Below, in pieces: positions 45,774 to 56,000 of a DNA stretch of 64,000 nt (position 1 is the stretch's first letter; every line of letters starts with the position of its first letter). Under the pieces are notes generated by a model. That model was not told the DNA's origin and ran no database searches. It saw nothing but the letters and a program-made list of their open reading frames with translations. Source of the stretch: Algoriphagus ornithinivorans (GTDB lineage: Bacteria > Bacteroidota > Bacteroidia > Cytophagales > Cyclobacteriaceae); contig NZ_FOVW01000003.1 of NCBI RefSeq assembly GCF_900115305.1, positions 248,001 through 312,000 of the forward strand. The letters run 5' to 3'. The position numbers and the translations under genes were made by a program.

Positions 45774-47432
45774 ATGACAGATTTTAAAAACTATAAAGTA
45801 CCCTATTCGATATCCTCAGATTATTCTGAAAAAGTGGCCTATTTCTCCATGGAATTTGCCATTCACCAACCTTTAAAAATCTATTCAGGTGGCTTGGGAT
45901 TCCTTTCAGGCTCACATCTCAGAAGTGCCTATGAACTGGGGCAAAACTTAATCGGGATCGGAATCCTTTGGAAATACGGCTATTACGATCAGACGAGGCA
46001 TCATGACCAAACACTTAAGCCGGAGTGGTACGAGAAGACCTACAGCTTCTTGGAGGATACAGGGATCAAGTTTCAGGTAACGGTTCATGATGTGCCAGTT
46101 TGGGTCAAGGCTTTCTACTTGGCTCCGGATACTTTCAAGTCTGCCCCATTATTTCTTTTGAGCACAGATCTTCCTGAAAATGACTATCTCAGTCAGACCA
46201 TCACTCATAAATTATATGACTCCGACACGGCTGCCAAGATTGCGCAGTGTTTGCTATTAGGTATAGGCGGAGCCAAATTGTTGGATATTCTCAATTTCAA
46301 TCCGGATGTATACCATTTGAATGAAGCCCACGGGGTAAGTGCAGTTTTTCATCTTATGAGAAAATTTGGCAGCAAAAAGGAAGTTCAAAAACGTCTGGTC
46401 TTCACCACACATACCCCAGAGGAGGCCGGAAATGAAAAACACGATATTCATCTACTGAATAAAATGAGCTTTTTCAACGGATACTCTGTGGATGAAGTGA
46501 AAAAGCTGACCGGGATGGAAGGTGATGTTTTCAATCACTCCTTGGCAGCGCTTCGATTCGCCAGAAAAGCCAATGGAGTCTCCGAACTCCATGGAAAAGT
46601 CAGTAGGCAAATGTGGAAATCCTACAAAAACATTCCGGAAATCACCCACATCACCAATTCCCAAAACTTCAAATACTGGGCGGATAAGCAACTCTATCAT
46701 TACATGGAGCAGGATGATGTGGCTCTTTTTGAAGACAGAAAACAGTTTTTGAAGAAAAGAGCATTCGATATCGTAGCGGATCAGACGGGTAAACTCATGA
46801 ACCCGAAAGTACTGACTATCGTTTGGGCCAGAAGATTTGCAAGCTATAAGAGAGCCGAATTGATCACCAGAGATATCCGCCGATTTGATGCATTGATGCG
46901 CAATTCGAAATATCCAATTCAGATAATCTGGGCAGGTAAACCTTATCCATTAGATTACAATGCCATTTCTGTCTTCAACCAACTGGTTCATTTGAGCAAG
47001 CAATATTCTAATATGGCGGTGTGCACAGGCTATGAGTTGACTCTGAGCAAGCGTCTCAAGCAGGCATCTGATATTTGGCTGAACAATCCACGAGTGCCGA
47101 GAGAAGCTTCCGGCACTTCCGGAATGACCGCATCCATGAATGGAGGGGTAAATCTTTCCACTTTTGACGGATGGATATGTGAATTTGCAGAGCATGGAAA
47201 AAACAGCTTCATCGTTCCTCCATCTAACTATGCATCCATGCATGTGGAAGAACAAGACGAATACGATTTGAATAAGCTCTATGAGGTGCTGGAAAAAGAA
47301 ATTCTTCCGCTTTATTACGATAATCCAGAAGGCTGGAGAGCTTTAGTTCAAAAAGGCATGAAAGATGTCATCGGCTTTTTTGAAAGTAATAGAATGGCGA
47401 AAGAATACTATGATTTAATGTACAAATCCTGA
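45774..47432 (+). CDS. Alpha-glucan phosphorylase-like GT35 protein, PLP lysine missing
   Basis: A 552-residue protein of the short alpha-glucan phosphorylase type: VAYFSMEFAIHQPLKIYSGGLG, YHLNEAHG, TTHTPEEAGN, GVSELHGKVSR, WARRFASYKRA and PREASGTSGM are family landmarks in the right order. In active phosphorylases the residue after GTSGM is the lysine that holds pyridoxal phosphate; here it is T452 (codon ACC at 47127-47129). The protein is therefore unlikely to be a normal phosphorylase and may be a structural or regulatory relative, or use another mechanism. The gene ends before a strong terminator. Confidence 0.8.
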   Translation: MTDFKNYKVPYSISSDYSEKVAYFSMEFAIHQPLKIYSGGLGFLSGSHLRSAYELGQNLIGIGILWKYGYYDQTRHHDQTLKPEWYEKTYSFLEDTGIKFQVTVHDVPVWVKAFYLAPDTFKSAPLFLLSTDLPENDYLSQTITHKLYDSDTAAKIAQCLLLGIGGAKLLDILNFNPDVYHLNEAHGVSAVFHLMRKFGSKKEVQKRLVFTTHTPEEAGNEKHDIHLLNKMSFFNGYSVDEVKKLTGMEGDVFNHSLAALRFARKANGVSELHGKVSRQMWKSYKNIPEITHITNSQNFKYWADKQLYHYMEQDDVALFEDRKQFLKKRAFDIVADQTGKLMNPKVLTIVWARRFASYKRAELITRDIRRFDALMRNSKYPIQIIWAGKPYPLDYNAISVFNQLVHLSKQYSNMAVCTGYELTLSKRLKQASDIWLNNPRVPREASGTSGMTASMNGGVNLSTFDGWICEFAEHGKNSFIVPPSNYASMHVEEQDEYDLNKLYEVLEKEILPLYYDNPEGWRALVQKGMKDVIGFFESNRMAKEYYDLMYKS

Positions 47433-47458
47433 TTCAAAAGATATTTAGACCATTCTGT

Positions 47459-47491
47459 AAAGCTCAAATCGGATAATTCGATTTGAGCTTT
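47459..47491 (+). terminator. Rho-independent terminator
   Basis: A 13-bp perfect stem AAAGCTCAAATCG / CGATTTGAGCTTT with 7-nt loop, followed by a T-rich stretch, 27 nt after the phosphorylase-like stop. Confidence 0.85.
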
Positions 47492-47515
47492 TATTTTGCC
47501 TCTATATTGTATGTA

Positions 47516-49303
47516 ATGATGAAAAAAGCCCTACTCCTTCTGATCCTTTTACCAATTTTCACTTACGCTCAAGATGTAATGCCTCCACTTTTGCCCTGGA
47601 AAGGAAAATCGGAAGCCCTCATGGTAGCAAAAGGTCATCCTTGGATCACACCGGGGGAAGCAAGCGACTTGAAAGAATCTCCAACTTATGAGGAAACCTA
47701 CCTTTGGATCAAAAAAATAGCTGACTCCAGTCCTTATATCCAACTCAAAAGCCTGGGCAAAAGTGAACAGGGAAGAGATATTTGGATACTCATCGCTTCC
47801 AAAAATCAATTTTTTGACGGAGAAAGGTTAAAAAAGGAAGAGAAACCACTGATATTTTTCCACGGGGGAATCCATGCCGGAGAGATCGATGGAAAAGATG
47901 CCGGCATGATGTTGCTTCGGGATATCATCCACGGTGAAAAAGGTCACTTATTGGATCAGGCCAATATTCTTTTTATCCCCATTCTCAATGTGGATGGGCA
48001 TGAAAGAAGAAGCCCCTATGGCCGTGTCAATCAAAGAGGGCCGGTAGAAATGGGATGGAGAACCAATGCCAAAAACCTCAACCTCAATCGGGATTTTACC
48101 AAAATCGAAACTGCTGGAGTTAAGGCCGTCATAGAAGTGATCAATGAATATGAGCCGGATTTATATGTGGACGTGCATGTCACTGATGGAGCAGACTATC
48201 AATATGACATCACTTACGGTTTCGTAAAGACAGGAGGATATTCTCCTGCTATCAGTCAGTTTTTAGCTAATACATTTCAGAAAGAAGTCGATGCTGCTTT
48301 GAGTAGCAAGGGGCATATTCCAGGTCCTCTTCTATTCGCTGCCAATGGGGATGATTTTTCCTCCGGAAATGTAGCCTTTTCCTTTAGCCCCAGATTTTCT
48401 CATACCTATGGAGATGCTCGTCATCTTCCTTCTATATTAATAGAAAATCATTCTCTGAAGCCATTCAGACAACGGGTTTTGGGAACATATGTATTTATGG
48501 AACAAGCGATTTTGACCATGGCTAAGCATTTTGACGCAGTTAAAAAAGCGGTTGCATTAGATCAAAATCAAGCAAAGGAATCCCTTGATGTGAAATTCAA
48601 ATTTAGGGAGAACCCAGCCGACACCATGCAATTCAAAGGGATAGCATCCAGAAAAGAAAAATCTACCCTAACTGGATCCGAATATGTGGTATGGGAGGGT
48701 AAGGCTATCACTCAGGAAGTCCCTACCCTTTTGATGGACGTACCTGTGCAAACCGTCCCTATTCCCAAAGCTTATTGGATTTCCTCAGAGTGGTCAGAGG
48801 TCATTGAAAAATTGCAGCTACACGGGATTGAAATGGAAATCTTGAGTGAGCCAAAAGATATCAGGCTAGAATACTCCAAAGTAATGGACTTTAAAATGGG
48901 CAGCCAGCCCTATGAAGGCTTAATGAGAGTACAGGAATTTTCTTCAGAAAAAATCTACCGAACGCAAACTTTCCTTCCAGGCTCCATAAGAGTCAAAACT
49001 GACCAAGCTTTGGGAGAACTGGCAGTAATTTTATTGGAAGAGGAATCCGTGGACAGCTTTTTTCAATGGGGATATTTCAATTCCGTATTCAGCCAAACTG
49101 AATATATAGAATCCTACATCATGGAGCCTTTGATTATTCAAATGCTAGCAAAAGATCCAAAGCTCAAAACTGAATTTGAGACAAAAAAATCAGAAGACCC
49201 TGACTTCGCTAAAAATGCGAGAAGAATCTATCGCTGGTTTTATGAAAAGACCCCTTATTTTGATCAAAACTGGAAAGTGATTCCAGTGGGAAGAGAATGG
49301 TAA
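47516..49303 (+). CDS. Exported M14 family metallopeptidase
   Basis: A roughly 595-residue secreted peptidase. The frame opens upstream at a TTG inside the terminator, but ATG at 47516 starts a good signal peptide (MMKKALLLLILLPIFTYA) and is preferred. Zinc-binding motif HGGIHAGEIDG (His and Glu), later His in YVDVHVTDGAD, and ILIENHSL are visible. The protein is shorter than the other M14 protein in the window and lacks its amidotransferase-like tail. Peptide trimming outside the cytoplasm is the expected role. Confidence 0.84.
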   Translation: MMKKALLLLILLPIFTYAQDVMPPLLPWKGKSEALMVAKGHPWITPGEASDLKESPTYEETYLWIKKIADSSPYIQLKSLGKSEQGRDIWILIASKNQFFDGERLKKEEKPLIFFHGGIHAGEIDGKDAGMMLLRDIIHGEKGHLLDQANILFIPILNVDGHERRSPYGRVNQRGPVEMGWRTNAKNLNLNRDFTKIETAGVKAVIEVINEYEPDLYVDVHVTDGADYQYDITYGFVKTGGYSPAISQFLANTFQKEVDAALSSKGHIPGPLLFAANGDDFSSGNVAFSFSPRFSHTYGDARHLPSILIENHSLKPFRQRVLGTYVFMEQAILTMAKHFDAVKKAVALDQNQAKESLDVKFKFRENPADTMQFKGIASRKEKSTLTGSEYVVWEGKAITQEVPTLLMDVPVQTVPIPKAYWISSEWSEVIEKLQLHGIEMEILSEPKDIRLEYSKVMDFKMGSQPYEGLMRVQEFSSEKIYRTQTFLPGSIRVKTDQALGELAVILLEEESVDSFFQWGYFNSVFSQTEYIESYIMEPLIIQMLAKDPKLKTEFETKKSEDPDFAKNARRIYRWFYEKTPYFDQNWKVIPVGREW

Positions 49304-49344
49304 ATGATATGAAATGCCAATTAGGAAAAAACTCACACAACTTG

Positions 49345-49406
49345 TCCCGAACTTGTTTCGGGAGGGGGATAATTATTCTGGGCATTCCTCCCGAAAGTCA
49401 TCGGGA
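49345..49406. repeat. Nested REP-like palindromes
   Basis: TCCCGAA...TTCGGGA (49345-49363) and TCCCGA...TCGGGA (49389-49406), with TTTCGGGAGG and CCTCCCGAAA also able to pair across them. It lies between an M14 and a VOC gene. The TCCCGA/TCGGGA ends resemble the palindrome inside the tRNA-like gene at 36788-36804. Confidence 0.65.
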
Positions 49407-49434
49407 TGACCTCTAAAAAACAAATTTTAACCAG

Positions 49435-49821
49435 ATGAAAATAGAGCATATAGCCATTTGGGTAGAGAATCTGGAGAGTATGAAAAATTGGTATTGCCAT
49501 TACCTGAGCCTTGAAGCAGGAGAGCTTTATATCAATCCAAAAAAAGGTTTCAGTTCATATTTTCTGAAATTCCCCAATGGTGCAAGACTGGAGCTGATGA
49601 ATAGACAAGATCTGGAAAGCAGAGCAGAAGGATCAAAAATATATTCAGGCTATGCCCATATAGCAATTTCTTTGGGCTCCAAAGAAAAGGTGGATGAAAT
49701 GACCCGATTCTTCAAATCTGAGGGCATTCCGATTTTGGATGGACCCAGAACTACAGGCGATGGATATTATGAGTCTGTAATATCAGATCCTGAAGGAAAT
49801 TTATTGGAATTGACAGTTTAA
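49435..49821 (+). CDS. VOC family (glyoxalase/bleomycin-resistance fold) protein
   Basis: A 128-residue single VOC domain: N-terminal metal-ligand His in IEHIAIWV, GYAHIAISLGS, and the C-terminal Glu in DPEGNLLELTV. Members include glyoxalases, epimerases, dioxygenases and resistance proteins; this one is not assignable further. It stands alone after the REP-like element, 116 nt before uvrA paralogue 2. Confidence 0.83.
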   Translation: MKIEHIAIWVENLESMKNWYCHYLSLEAGELYINPKKGFSSYFLKFPNGARLELMNRQDLESRAEGSKIYSGYAHIAISLGSKEKVDEMTRFFKSEGIPILDGPRTTGDGYYESVISDPEGNLLELTV

Positions 49822-49937
49822 TTCAGGAAAATATCCAATTCTGGAAACCAGACAGGGAGTCCTCAGGTTATTGGAGTAGTTCTGGTACTTCAGGCTATAA
49901 TTGAGTACCTTCGCCGTTTAAAATTGCCCATCGATTT

Positions 49938-52769
49938 ATGAGTCAATCCACTGCTTCTCAGGAAGAATTTATTGAAATTTTTGGTGCCCGAGAGCATAAT
50001 CTGAAAAATCTGGATGTCAGAATTCCCCGCAACCAACTGGTGGTGGTGACAGGTCTGAGCGGAAGCGGAAAAAGCTCCCTCGCTTTTGACACCATTTATT
50101 CGGAAGGACAAAGAAGATATTTGGAGAGCTTTTCAGCTTATGCCCGCTCTTTTTTGGGTGGGATGGAAAGACCGGATGTGGATAAGATTAATGGGCTTTC
50201 ACCGGTAATTGCCATTGAGCAAAAAACCACCTCAAAAAATCCTCGATCCACAGTAGGTACTGTTACTGAAATCTATGACTTCATGCGATTGCTTTTTGCA
50301 AGAGCAGGAGAAGCTTTTTCCTATGAAACCGGGAAAAAGATGGTGAGACAAACCGAAGACCAGATTATCGAGCAACTTTTTTCAAAGTTTGGAGGAAAAA
50401 AACTCTACATCCTTGCTCCGGTAGTCAAAGGAAGGAAAGGGCATTACAGAGAGCTTTTCGAGCAAATCAGAAAAATGGGATTCTCCAAAGTTCGGGTTGA
50501 TGGCGTGGTGATGGAGATGGTTCCCAAAATGCAGGTGGACCGTTATAAAATTCACGACATAGAAATTGTCATCGACCGTATTGTAGCTGATGAGTCCGAT
50601 AGATTTAGAATCACTCAATCCCTCAAATCTGCCTTGCAACATGGCAAAGGGGTGATCATGATTCGGGATGAGGAGGGAGAAATCCATCATTTCTCCAAGT
50701 ACTTGATGGATCCGGAAACAGGCCTTTCTTACGATGAGCCTGCCCCTAACACTTTTTCATTCAATAGTCCATATGGAGCCTGTCCTACCTGTAATGGATT
50801 GGGGATTACTGAGGAAATTACCAAAGAAAGCATCATTCCCGATCCCAGTCTGAGTATTACCAGAGGGGGAATTGCTCCTTTGGGCGAATACAGAGACATC
50901 TGGATATTTAAGAAAATTGAGGCGATCCTGAAGCATTACAAATGCAGCATGAGTACGCCTATAAATAAGCTGCCTGAAAATGTGGTGGATGTCTTGCTCT
51001 ACGGAGATAAGGTTGAAGTAGCTGTAGACTCGGTGAAATATCCGGGAACAAAGTGGCATACCACCTTTGAGGGAATTGTCAACTTCCTACAAAAGTATCA
51101 GGAAGGCAGTTCTGAAAAAATTCAGGACTGGGTTTCAGAGTTTACCATCACTCAGACCTGTCCGGATTGTAATGGATATCGCCTGAAGAGGGAAGCACTA
51201 CACTTCAAAATCGACGATACGCACATCGGAGAATTAGCTCATAAAGATATCCGAGCTTTAGGCGATTGGTTTGAAGGCGTGGAAAGCCGCATGACTGAAA
51301 AGCAGCAGATCATCGGTCAGGAAGTGTTGAAAGAAATCAGAAAGAGGATAGGTTTTCTTCTAGATATTGGCCTGGATTATTTGACGCTCAACCGACCATT
51401 GAGAACTCTTTCTGGTGGAGAGGCTCAGCGAATCCGTTTGGCAACCCAGATAGGTACTCAGCTTGTGGGAGTGCTTTACATTTTGGATGAACCCAGCATT
51501 GGTTTGCACCAGCGGGACAATGTCAAATTGATCAAAGCACTACAAAGCCTAAGAGATCTTGGAAATTCGGTGCTGGTGGTGGAGCATGATAAAGACATGA
51601 TGCTCGAATCCGATTTTGTGTTGGATATGGGACCGGGAGCAGGAAGACATGGCGGACATATTGTTGCCTCAGGAAAGCCCGAGGAAATTCTGAAGCAGGG
51701 AGGAGTAACTGCCGATTATCTGAAAGGGAAACTTGGGCTACCGATTCCTAAAGAGCGCAAAAAAGGAAAAGGCGAAAGCTTAATTCTCAAAGGTGCAAGT
51801 GGAAACAATCTGAAGAATGTAGATTTAGAAATTCCACTGGGCACTCTGACTTTGATCACTGGCGTTTCGGGATCAGGGAAAAGTACTTTGATTCATGAGA
51901 CATTGTATCCCATTTTGAGGCAACATATTTATGGATCCAAAAAAGATCCCATGCCTTATGAAAGCTTCAAAGGCTTGGAGCATCTGGATAAAGTAATTGA
52001 GGTGGATCAGTCTCCGATTGGCAGAACACCAAGATCAAACCCCGCCACATACACGGGAGTATTTTCAGATATCAGGACACTTTTCACAGAACTCCCAGAG
52101 GCTAAAATCAGAGGTTATAAACCTGGAAGATTTTCCTTCAATGTCAAAGGAGGAAGATGTGAGGACTGTGAAGGTGCCGGAATGAAATTGATTGAGATGG
52201 ACTTCTTGCCTGATGTCCATATCCCATGCGAAACTTGCAAAGGAAAGCGCTACAATCGGGAAACTTTGGAAGTACGATTCAAAGGGAAATCCATTTCCGA
52301 TGTATTGGATATGACAGTTGAGCAGGCAGTGGAATTTTTCCATAACCAACCAAAAATCCTAAGAAAGATCAAGACTTTGAATGATGTGGGTTTAGGCTAT
52401 ATCACACTTGGACAGCACGCTACTACGCTATCCGGAGGTGAGGCGCAGCGGGTGAAGCTGGCAACTGAGCTTTCCAAAAAAGACACTGGAAAAACCTTCT
52501 ATATTCTGGATGAACCCACGACAGGACTGCACTTTCAGGATATTGAAATGCTGATGAAAGTTTTGCAAAAGCTGGTAGATAAAGGCAATACAGTTTTGAT
52601 TATTGAACACAATCTGGATGTCATCAAAGTAGCTGATTATGTGGTGGATTTGGGACCTGAAGGAGGAAACAAAGGGGGGACGATAATCGCAAAAGGCACA
52701 CCTGAGCAGATTGCCAAGAATTCAAAAAGCCATACAGGCAAGTTTCTTAAAATTGAATTAAATAGCTGA
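49938..52769 (+). CDS. uvrA: Excinuclease ABC subunit UvrA, paralogue 2
   Basis: Full-length UvrA of 943 residues, with Walker [10 protein letters not shown] and GVSGSGKST, signatures [13 protein letters not shown] and [13 protein letters not shown], and zinc-binding CPTC...CPDC and CEDC...CETC. It has the same domain order as the copy at 33859 but differs in sequence throughout, so it is an old paralogue and not a recent duplication. A TACCTTCG (near TAnnTTTG) lies about 30 nt upstream. Which copy works with UvrB in main nucleotide excision repair cannot be decided from the window. Confidence 0.9.
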   Translation: MSQSTASQEEFIEIFGAREHNLKNLDVRIPRNQLVVVTGLSGSGKSSLAFDTIYSEGQRRYLESFSAYARSFLGGMERPDVDKINGLSPVIAIEQKTTSKNPRSTVGTVTEIYDFMRLLFARAGEAFSYETGKKMVRQTEDQIIEQLFSKFGGKKLYILAPVVKGRKGHYRELFEQIRKMGFSKVRVDGVVMEMVPKMQVDRYKIHDIEIVIDRIVADESDRFRITQSLKSALQHGKGVIMIRDEEGEIHHFSKYLMDPETGLSYDEPAPNTFSFNSPYGACPTCNGLGITEEITKESIIPDPSLSITRGGIAPLGEYRDIWIFKKIEAILKHYKCSMSTPINKLPENVVDVLLYGDKVEVAVDSVKYPGTKWHTTFEGIVNFLQKYQEGSSEKIQDWVSEFTITQTCPDCNGYRLKREALHFKIDDTHIGELAHKDIRALGDWFEGVESRMTEKQQIIGQEVLKEIRKRIGFLLDIGLDYLTLNRPLRTLSGGEAQRIRLATQIGTQLVGVLYILDEPSIGLHQRDNVKLIKALQSLRDLGNSVLVVEHDKDMMLESDFVLDMGPGAGRHGGHIVASGKPEEILKQGGVTADYLKGKLGLPIPKERKKGKGESLILKGASGNNLKNVDLEIPLGTLTLITGVSGSGKSTLIHETLYPILRQHIYGSKKDPMPYESFKGLEHLDKVIEVDQSPIGRTPRSNPATYTGVFSDIRTLFTELPEAKIRGYKPGRFSFNVKGGRCEDCEGAGMKLIEMDFLPDVHIPCETCKGKRYNRETLEVRFKGKSISDVLDMTVEQAVEFFHNQPKILRKIKTLNDVGLGYITLGQHATTLSGGEAQRVKLATELSKKDTGKTFYILDEPTTGLHFQDIEMLMKVLQKLVDKGNTVLIIEHNLDVIKVADYVVDLGPEGGNKGGTIIAKGTPEQIAKNSKSHTGKFLKIELNS

Positions 52770-52834
52770 TTCAGGGCCAAATCAGTGCTATATTCCTTTT
52801 ATCACAATCCACTGATTCCTTTTCATAGCTTCAG

Positions 52835-52842
52835 TATATTTG
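52835..52842 (+). promoter_or_regulatory. TAnnTTTG -7 motif, possible leaderless start
   Basis: TATATTTG matches the Bacteroidota -7 consensus and lies 8 nt before the ATG of the sensor kinase, which would give a very short or absent 5' leader. No clear -33 TTTG was found. Confidence 0.4.
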
Positions 52843-52849
52843 AGGTTCT

Positions 52850-53908
52850 ATGAATAGAATTCGTTTATATTGGTTGCTACAAATTCTGGGCTGGGGAAGC
52901 ATTGCCTTTGTCCAGATACTTTTTGCATCCCTTTCCTCCACCGGAATCAATCAGGTTCAGGTTTGGGGCTTTATTGTTCTTGCGGTATTTTATCTGCTAT
53001 CAACCCATTTTATTCGCTACATAATCAAGACCTACGATTGGTTCAAGTTGAGCATTCCTCAACTTTTACTTCAGTCGGTCCTGGCCATGTTGGCTTTGAG
53101 TTTAGTCAATGTGGTTGTACAGATTCTAATCAACATTGCTTTTGGAATTTTAAACCCACAGAATGACTTTCAGCTTCTGGTTATTTCAGCCAACCTGTTT
53201 ATAGCTTTTCTTTTTTATGCCATGTGGTTTTTGCTTTATTTCCTTTTTCACTTTCTGGATAACTACAACAATACCCTAAAATATGAGGCGAAAATCAATC
53301 AAATCCGCCTCAACCATCTGAAAAGCCAACTCAATCCACATTTTATTTTCAACGCTTTGAACAGCGTGAGAGCTTTGGTGGATGAAGATCCGGACAAGGC
53401 AAAAAATGCGATTACGAGAATTTCGAATATACTTCGCTTCTCACTGATGATGGATAAAAAACAGACCATTGACTTTGAAGATGAGCTGAATACAGTGAAA
53501 GATTATCTCATCCTGGAATCCATCCGCTTTGAAGAAAGGCTGCAGGTAGAATATCAAATCGAAGATGAGGCCTTCAATTACAAAATCCCTCCGATGATGC
53601 TACAGACCATAGTGGAAAATGCCATCAAGCATGGAATTTCTAATTTGGTGAAAGGGGGTATTATTGAGATCAAATGCCGGGAAGGACTGGAGGATGATTT
53701 GTATATCCAAGTTAAAAACAGCGGCTATCTCAAAACTCCTCCGAGCTTAAAGCCCAAAGCCGATGGAGGCCATGGATTGAGTAATACGGTACAAAGGCTT
53801 AAGTTAATTTATGGGGATAAAGCCAGGTTCCGTATATTCAATTCCGGGAATCAATTTGTTATCACCGAAATCAAAATCCCCAAACAAAGAGTAACTTTAG
53901 AACAATAA
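52850..53908 (+). CDS. LytS/YehU-type sensor histidine kinase
   Basis: A 352-residue kinase of the His_kinase (PF06580) class: four N-terminal membrane segments (about 8-135), the phospho-acceptor region LKSQLNPHFIFNALNSVRAL, then an ATPase domain with TIVENAIKHGI and GGHGLSN. It lies 11 nt before a LytTR response regulator, its expected partner. No extracellular domain of size is visible, so it may sense a membrane-related signal. A second LytTR regulator follows further downstream. Confidence 0.9.
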   Translation: MNRIRLYWLLQILGWGSIAFVQILFASLSSTGINQVQVWGFIVLAVFYLLSTHFIRYIIKTYDWFKLSIPQLLLQSVLAMLALSLVNVVVQILINIAFGILNPQNDFQLLVISANLFIAFLFYAMWFLLYFLFHFLDNYNNTLKYEAKINQIRLNHLKSQLNPHFIFNALNSVRALVDEDPDKAKNAITRISNILRFSLMMDKKQTIDFEDELNTVKDYLILESIRFEERLQVEYQIEDEAFNYKIPPMMLQTIVENAIKHGISNLVKGGIIEIKCREGLEDDLYIQVKNSGYLKTPPSLKPKADGGHGLSNTVQRLKLIYGDKARFRIFNSGNQFVITEIKIPKQRVTLEQ

Positions 53909-53919
53909 ACTGAAAAAAT

Positions 53920-54654
53920 ATGCGAGCCATAGTTATTGATGACGAAAGATTGGCAAGAAAAGAGCTGATCAACTTATTAAATCAGCTGGAAACCGTCGAA
54001 GTAGTCGGAGAAGCAGTGAATGTGGAAGATGCCAAGGAGAAGATAGATCAACTCAATCCCGATGTGATTTTCCTGGATATTCAAATGCCAGAGAAAACAG
54101 GTTTCGATTTGTTGGAGGAGCTGGACAATGTTCCTCACGTAATTTTCACCACAGCTTATGACGAATATGCACTGAAGGCATTCCAGGTAAATGCTTTGGA
54201 TTATTTGCTGAAGCCTATCGAGCCAAAAAGATTGGAAGAAGCTATTCAGAGACTTTCAGGCAAGATTGAAAATCAAATCAAGCGCGAGGAAGAAGCTGCT
54301 TCAACTAACAATAAAAAATTGACCTTGGATGATCAGGTATTTGTCAAAGATGGAGACAGATGCTGGTTTGTTAGGTTGTCCAATGTAAGGCTATTCGAAT
54401 CCGACGGAAACTACATCAAAGTCTACTTCGATAATTTCAAGCCAATGATCCATAAGTCCTTGAATGCCTTGGATGAAAGACTAGATGAGAAGTCTTTTTT
54501 CCGTGCCAGCAGAAAGCACATTATCAACTTAGGTTGGGTCGAAGGAATAGAACCTTGGTTTAATGGAGGCTTGGTTGTCACCCTAAAAGGAGGGGACAGA
54601 ATTGAGGTAAGTCGCAGACAGGCAGCACGATTCAAGGAAATGATGAGCTTGTAA
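53920..54654 (+). CDS. LytTR-family response regulator
   Basis: 244 residues: receiver with phospho-acceptor D53 (FLDIQMPEKTG), Thr in FTTAYDEYA and Lys in LKPIEP, a linker, and a LytTR DNA-binding domain (about 140-240; FVRLSNVRLFESDGNYIKVY, RASRKHIINL). Paired by position with the upstream kinase. LytTR regulators bind direct-repeat DNA; target genes cannot be named here. Confidence 0.9.
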   Translation: MRAIVIDDERLARKELINLLNQLETVEVVGEAVNVEDAKEKIDQLNPDVIFLDIQMPEKTGFDLLEELDNVPHVIFTTAYDEYALKAFQVNALDYLLKPIEPKRLEEAIQRLSGKIENQIKREEEAASTNNKKLTLDDQVFVKDGDRCWFVRLSNVRLFESDGNYIKVYFDNFKPMIHKSLNALDERLDEKSFFRASRKHIINLGWVEGIEPWFNGGLVVTLKGGDRIEVSRRQAARFKEMMSL

Positions 54655-54775
54655 CTTTCATAACCAAAAAAAAGCATTTGATTTCCCGAATTAAATTCTG
54701 TAATTAGTGGAAAAGTAATTTTATATCGCTTTTTTAACCCGATACATCCACTAAAACGCATTATCTGCCAAACCC

Positions 54776-55531
54776 ATGAAAGAAGAGCGGATTTTAATAG
54801 TCGAAGACGACCCAAGTATTGCAGAGAATATTCAGGAAATCTTAGAACTCCTTGGCTATGTCAATATAGACATTGCCAACTCGGCCAATCAGTGTATCAA
54901 GGTCATCAAAAAATATCGTCCGGATTTGATATTTATGGATATCAAATTGAAGGGGGATAAAGATGGAATTGAACTGGGGGAAATTGTAAAGCAGATGGTG
55001 GATGCACCTTTGGTGTTTGTGACATCTTACTCAGATCCTACCATCATTGAGCGTGCAAAAAGAATTGCCCCTGCAGGCTTTATTGTAAAGCCTTTCAACA
55101 CCAATGATATCCACGCTATCGTGGAAATCGTGCTTTATAATAAAAGAACCAAGCCTGCTACAGAGACAGCTGCCGTAGTTGCTCCAAAAGAAAGCCCTTA
55201 TTTGGTTACCGATGCGGTATTTATCAAAGCAGACAATGCATTTGAGCGTGTACCTTACGATGAGATTTACTATGTGGAGGCAAATGGAAATATGGTGACT
55301 ATTTTCACGAAAAACAGAGATTATAGCATCCGCAAATCCATGAAAGAAATTGAGGAAATTTTACCTTCCCAGTTTTTCCTTCGGGTTCAGAAGTCTTTCA
55401 TCGTTCATTTGGGACAAATTGAAAGCTTTAATACCAAGGAAATTACACTGAAGCAAGGGGCGATTGTGCAAGTTGGAAGACAATATTACAATAGCTTCTT
55501 AGCCAAGTTGAATACAATTACGGAAAGTTAA
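54776..55531 (+). CDS. Second LytTR-family response regulator
   Basis: 251 residues: receiver with D55 in FMDIKLKGDKDG and a conserved FVTSYSDPTII segment, Lys in IVKPFNTND, then a LytTR domain (IYYVEANGNMVTIF, RVQKSFIVHL). The receiver type differs from the previous regulator (MDIKLKG instead of LDIQMPE), a class often fed by separate or hybrid kinases. It lies 121 nt downstream, so it may have its own promoter. It ends before a strong terminator. Confidence 0.88.
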   Translation: MKEERILIVEDDPSIAENIQEILELLGYVNIDIANSANQCIKVIKKYRPDLIFMDIKLKGDKDGIELGEIVKQMVDAPLVFVTSYSDPTIIERAKRIAPAGFIVKPFNTNDIHAIVEIVLYNKRTKPATETAAVVAPKESPYLVTDAVFIKADNAFERVPYDEIYYVEANGNMVTIFTKNRDYSIRKSMKEIEEILPSQFFLRVQKSFIVHLGQIESFNTKEITLKQGAIVQVGRQYYNSFLAKLNTITES

Positions 55532-55555
55532 GTTTACACCCACCGACCAATTTTT

Positions 55556-55590
55556 AAAAATCCTGCTTCCAACGAGGCAGGATTTTTTTT
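55556..55590 (+). terminator. Rho-independent terminator
   Basis: AAAAATCCTGC / GCAGGATTTTT stem with 10-nt loop and continuing T run, 25 nt after the regulator stop. Confidence 0.9.
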
Positions 55591-55778
55591 ACACTTCAAG
55601 GGTTTTAAATCCCTTGGAGGGTTTATTATCATCAAGTAATAAATCGCAAAAAATTATAATAATCCAGGAAAATGATCCCATTCGGATTTGATAAAATCGG
55701 AAGCAAAATCAATGATATTATCAATATCCAAAGGTTAATTGGGGAAACAAATGATCTTATAATTCAGTATATTTAGCT

Positions 55779-56000
55779 ATGGATTATCAAAAATATATCG
55801 AAATCAGAGCAGATAAGAGGTTTGGAAAGCCTTGTATTAAAGGGACCCGAATTTCTGTTTATGATGTACTAAACTGGTTATCCAATGGAATGTCAAAGGA
55901 GGAAATTCTTGCTGATTTTGAAGAGTTAAATGAAGAAATGATACATGCGTGTTTGGCTTTTGCAGCAGATAAAGAACATAAACTTCAGTTCAACAATTGA
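55779..56000 (+). CDS. DUF433 antitoxin
   Basis: A 73-residue protein of the DUF433 family: RFGKPCIKGTRISVYDVLNWL is the family core, followed by SKEEILADFEELNEEMI, a helix-turn-helix-like layout. DUF433 proteins are paired with PIN-like DUF5615 toxins. It overlaps the next gene through TTGA. TATATTTA, one base from the -7 consensus, lies 3 nt before the ATG. It probably neutralises the toxin and may repress its own promoter. Confidence 0.83.
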   Translation: MDYQKYIEIRADKRFGKPCIKGTRISVYDVLNWLSNGMSKEEILADFEELNEEMIHACLAFAADKEHKLQFNN

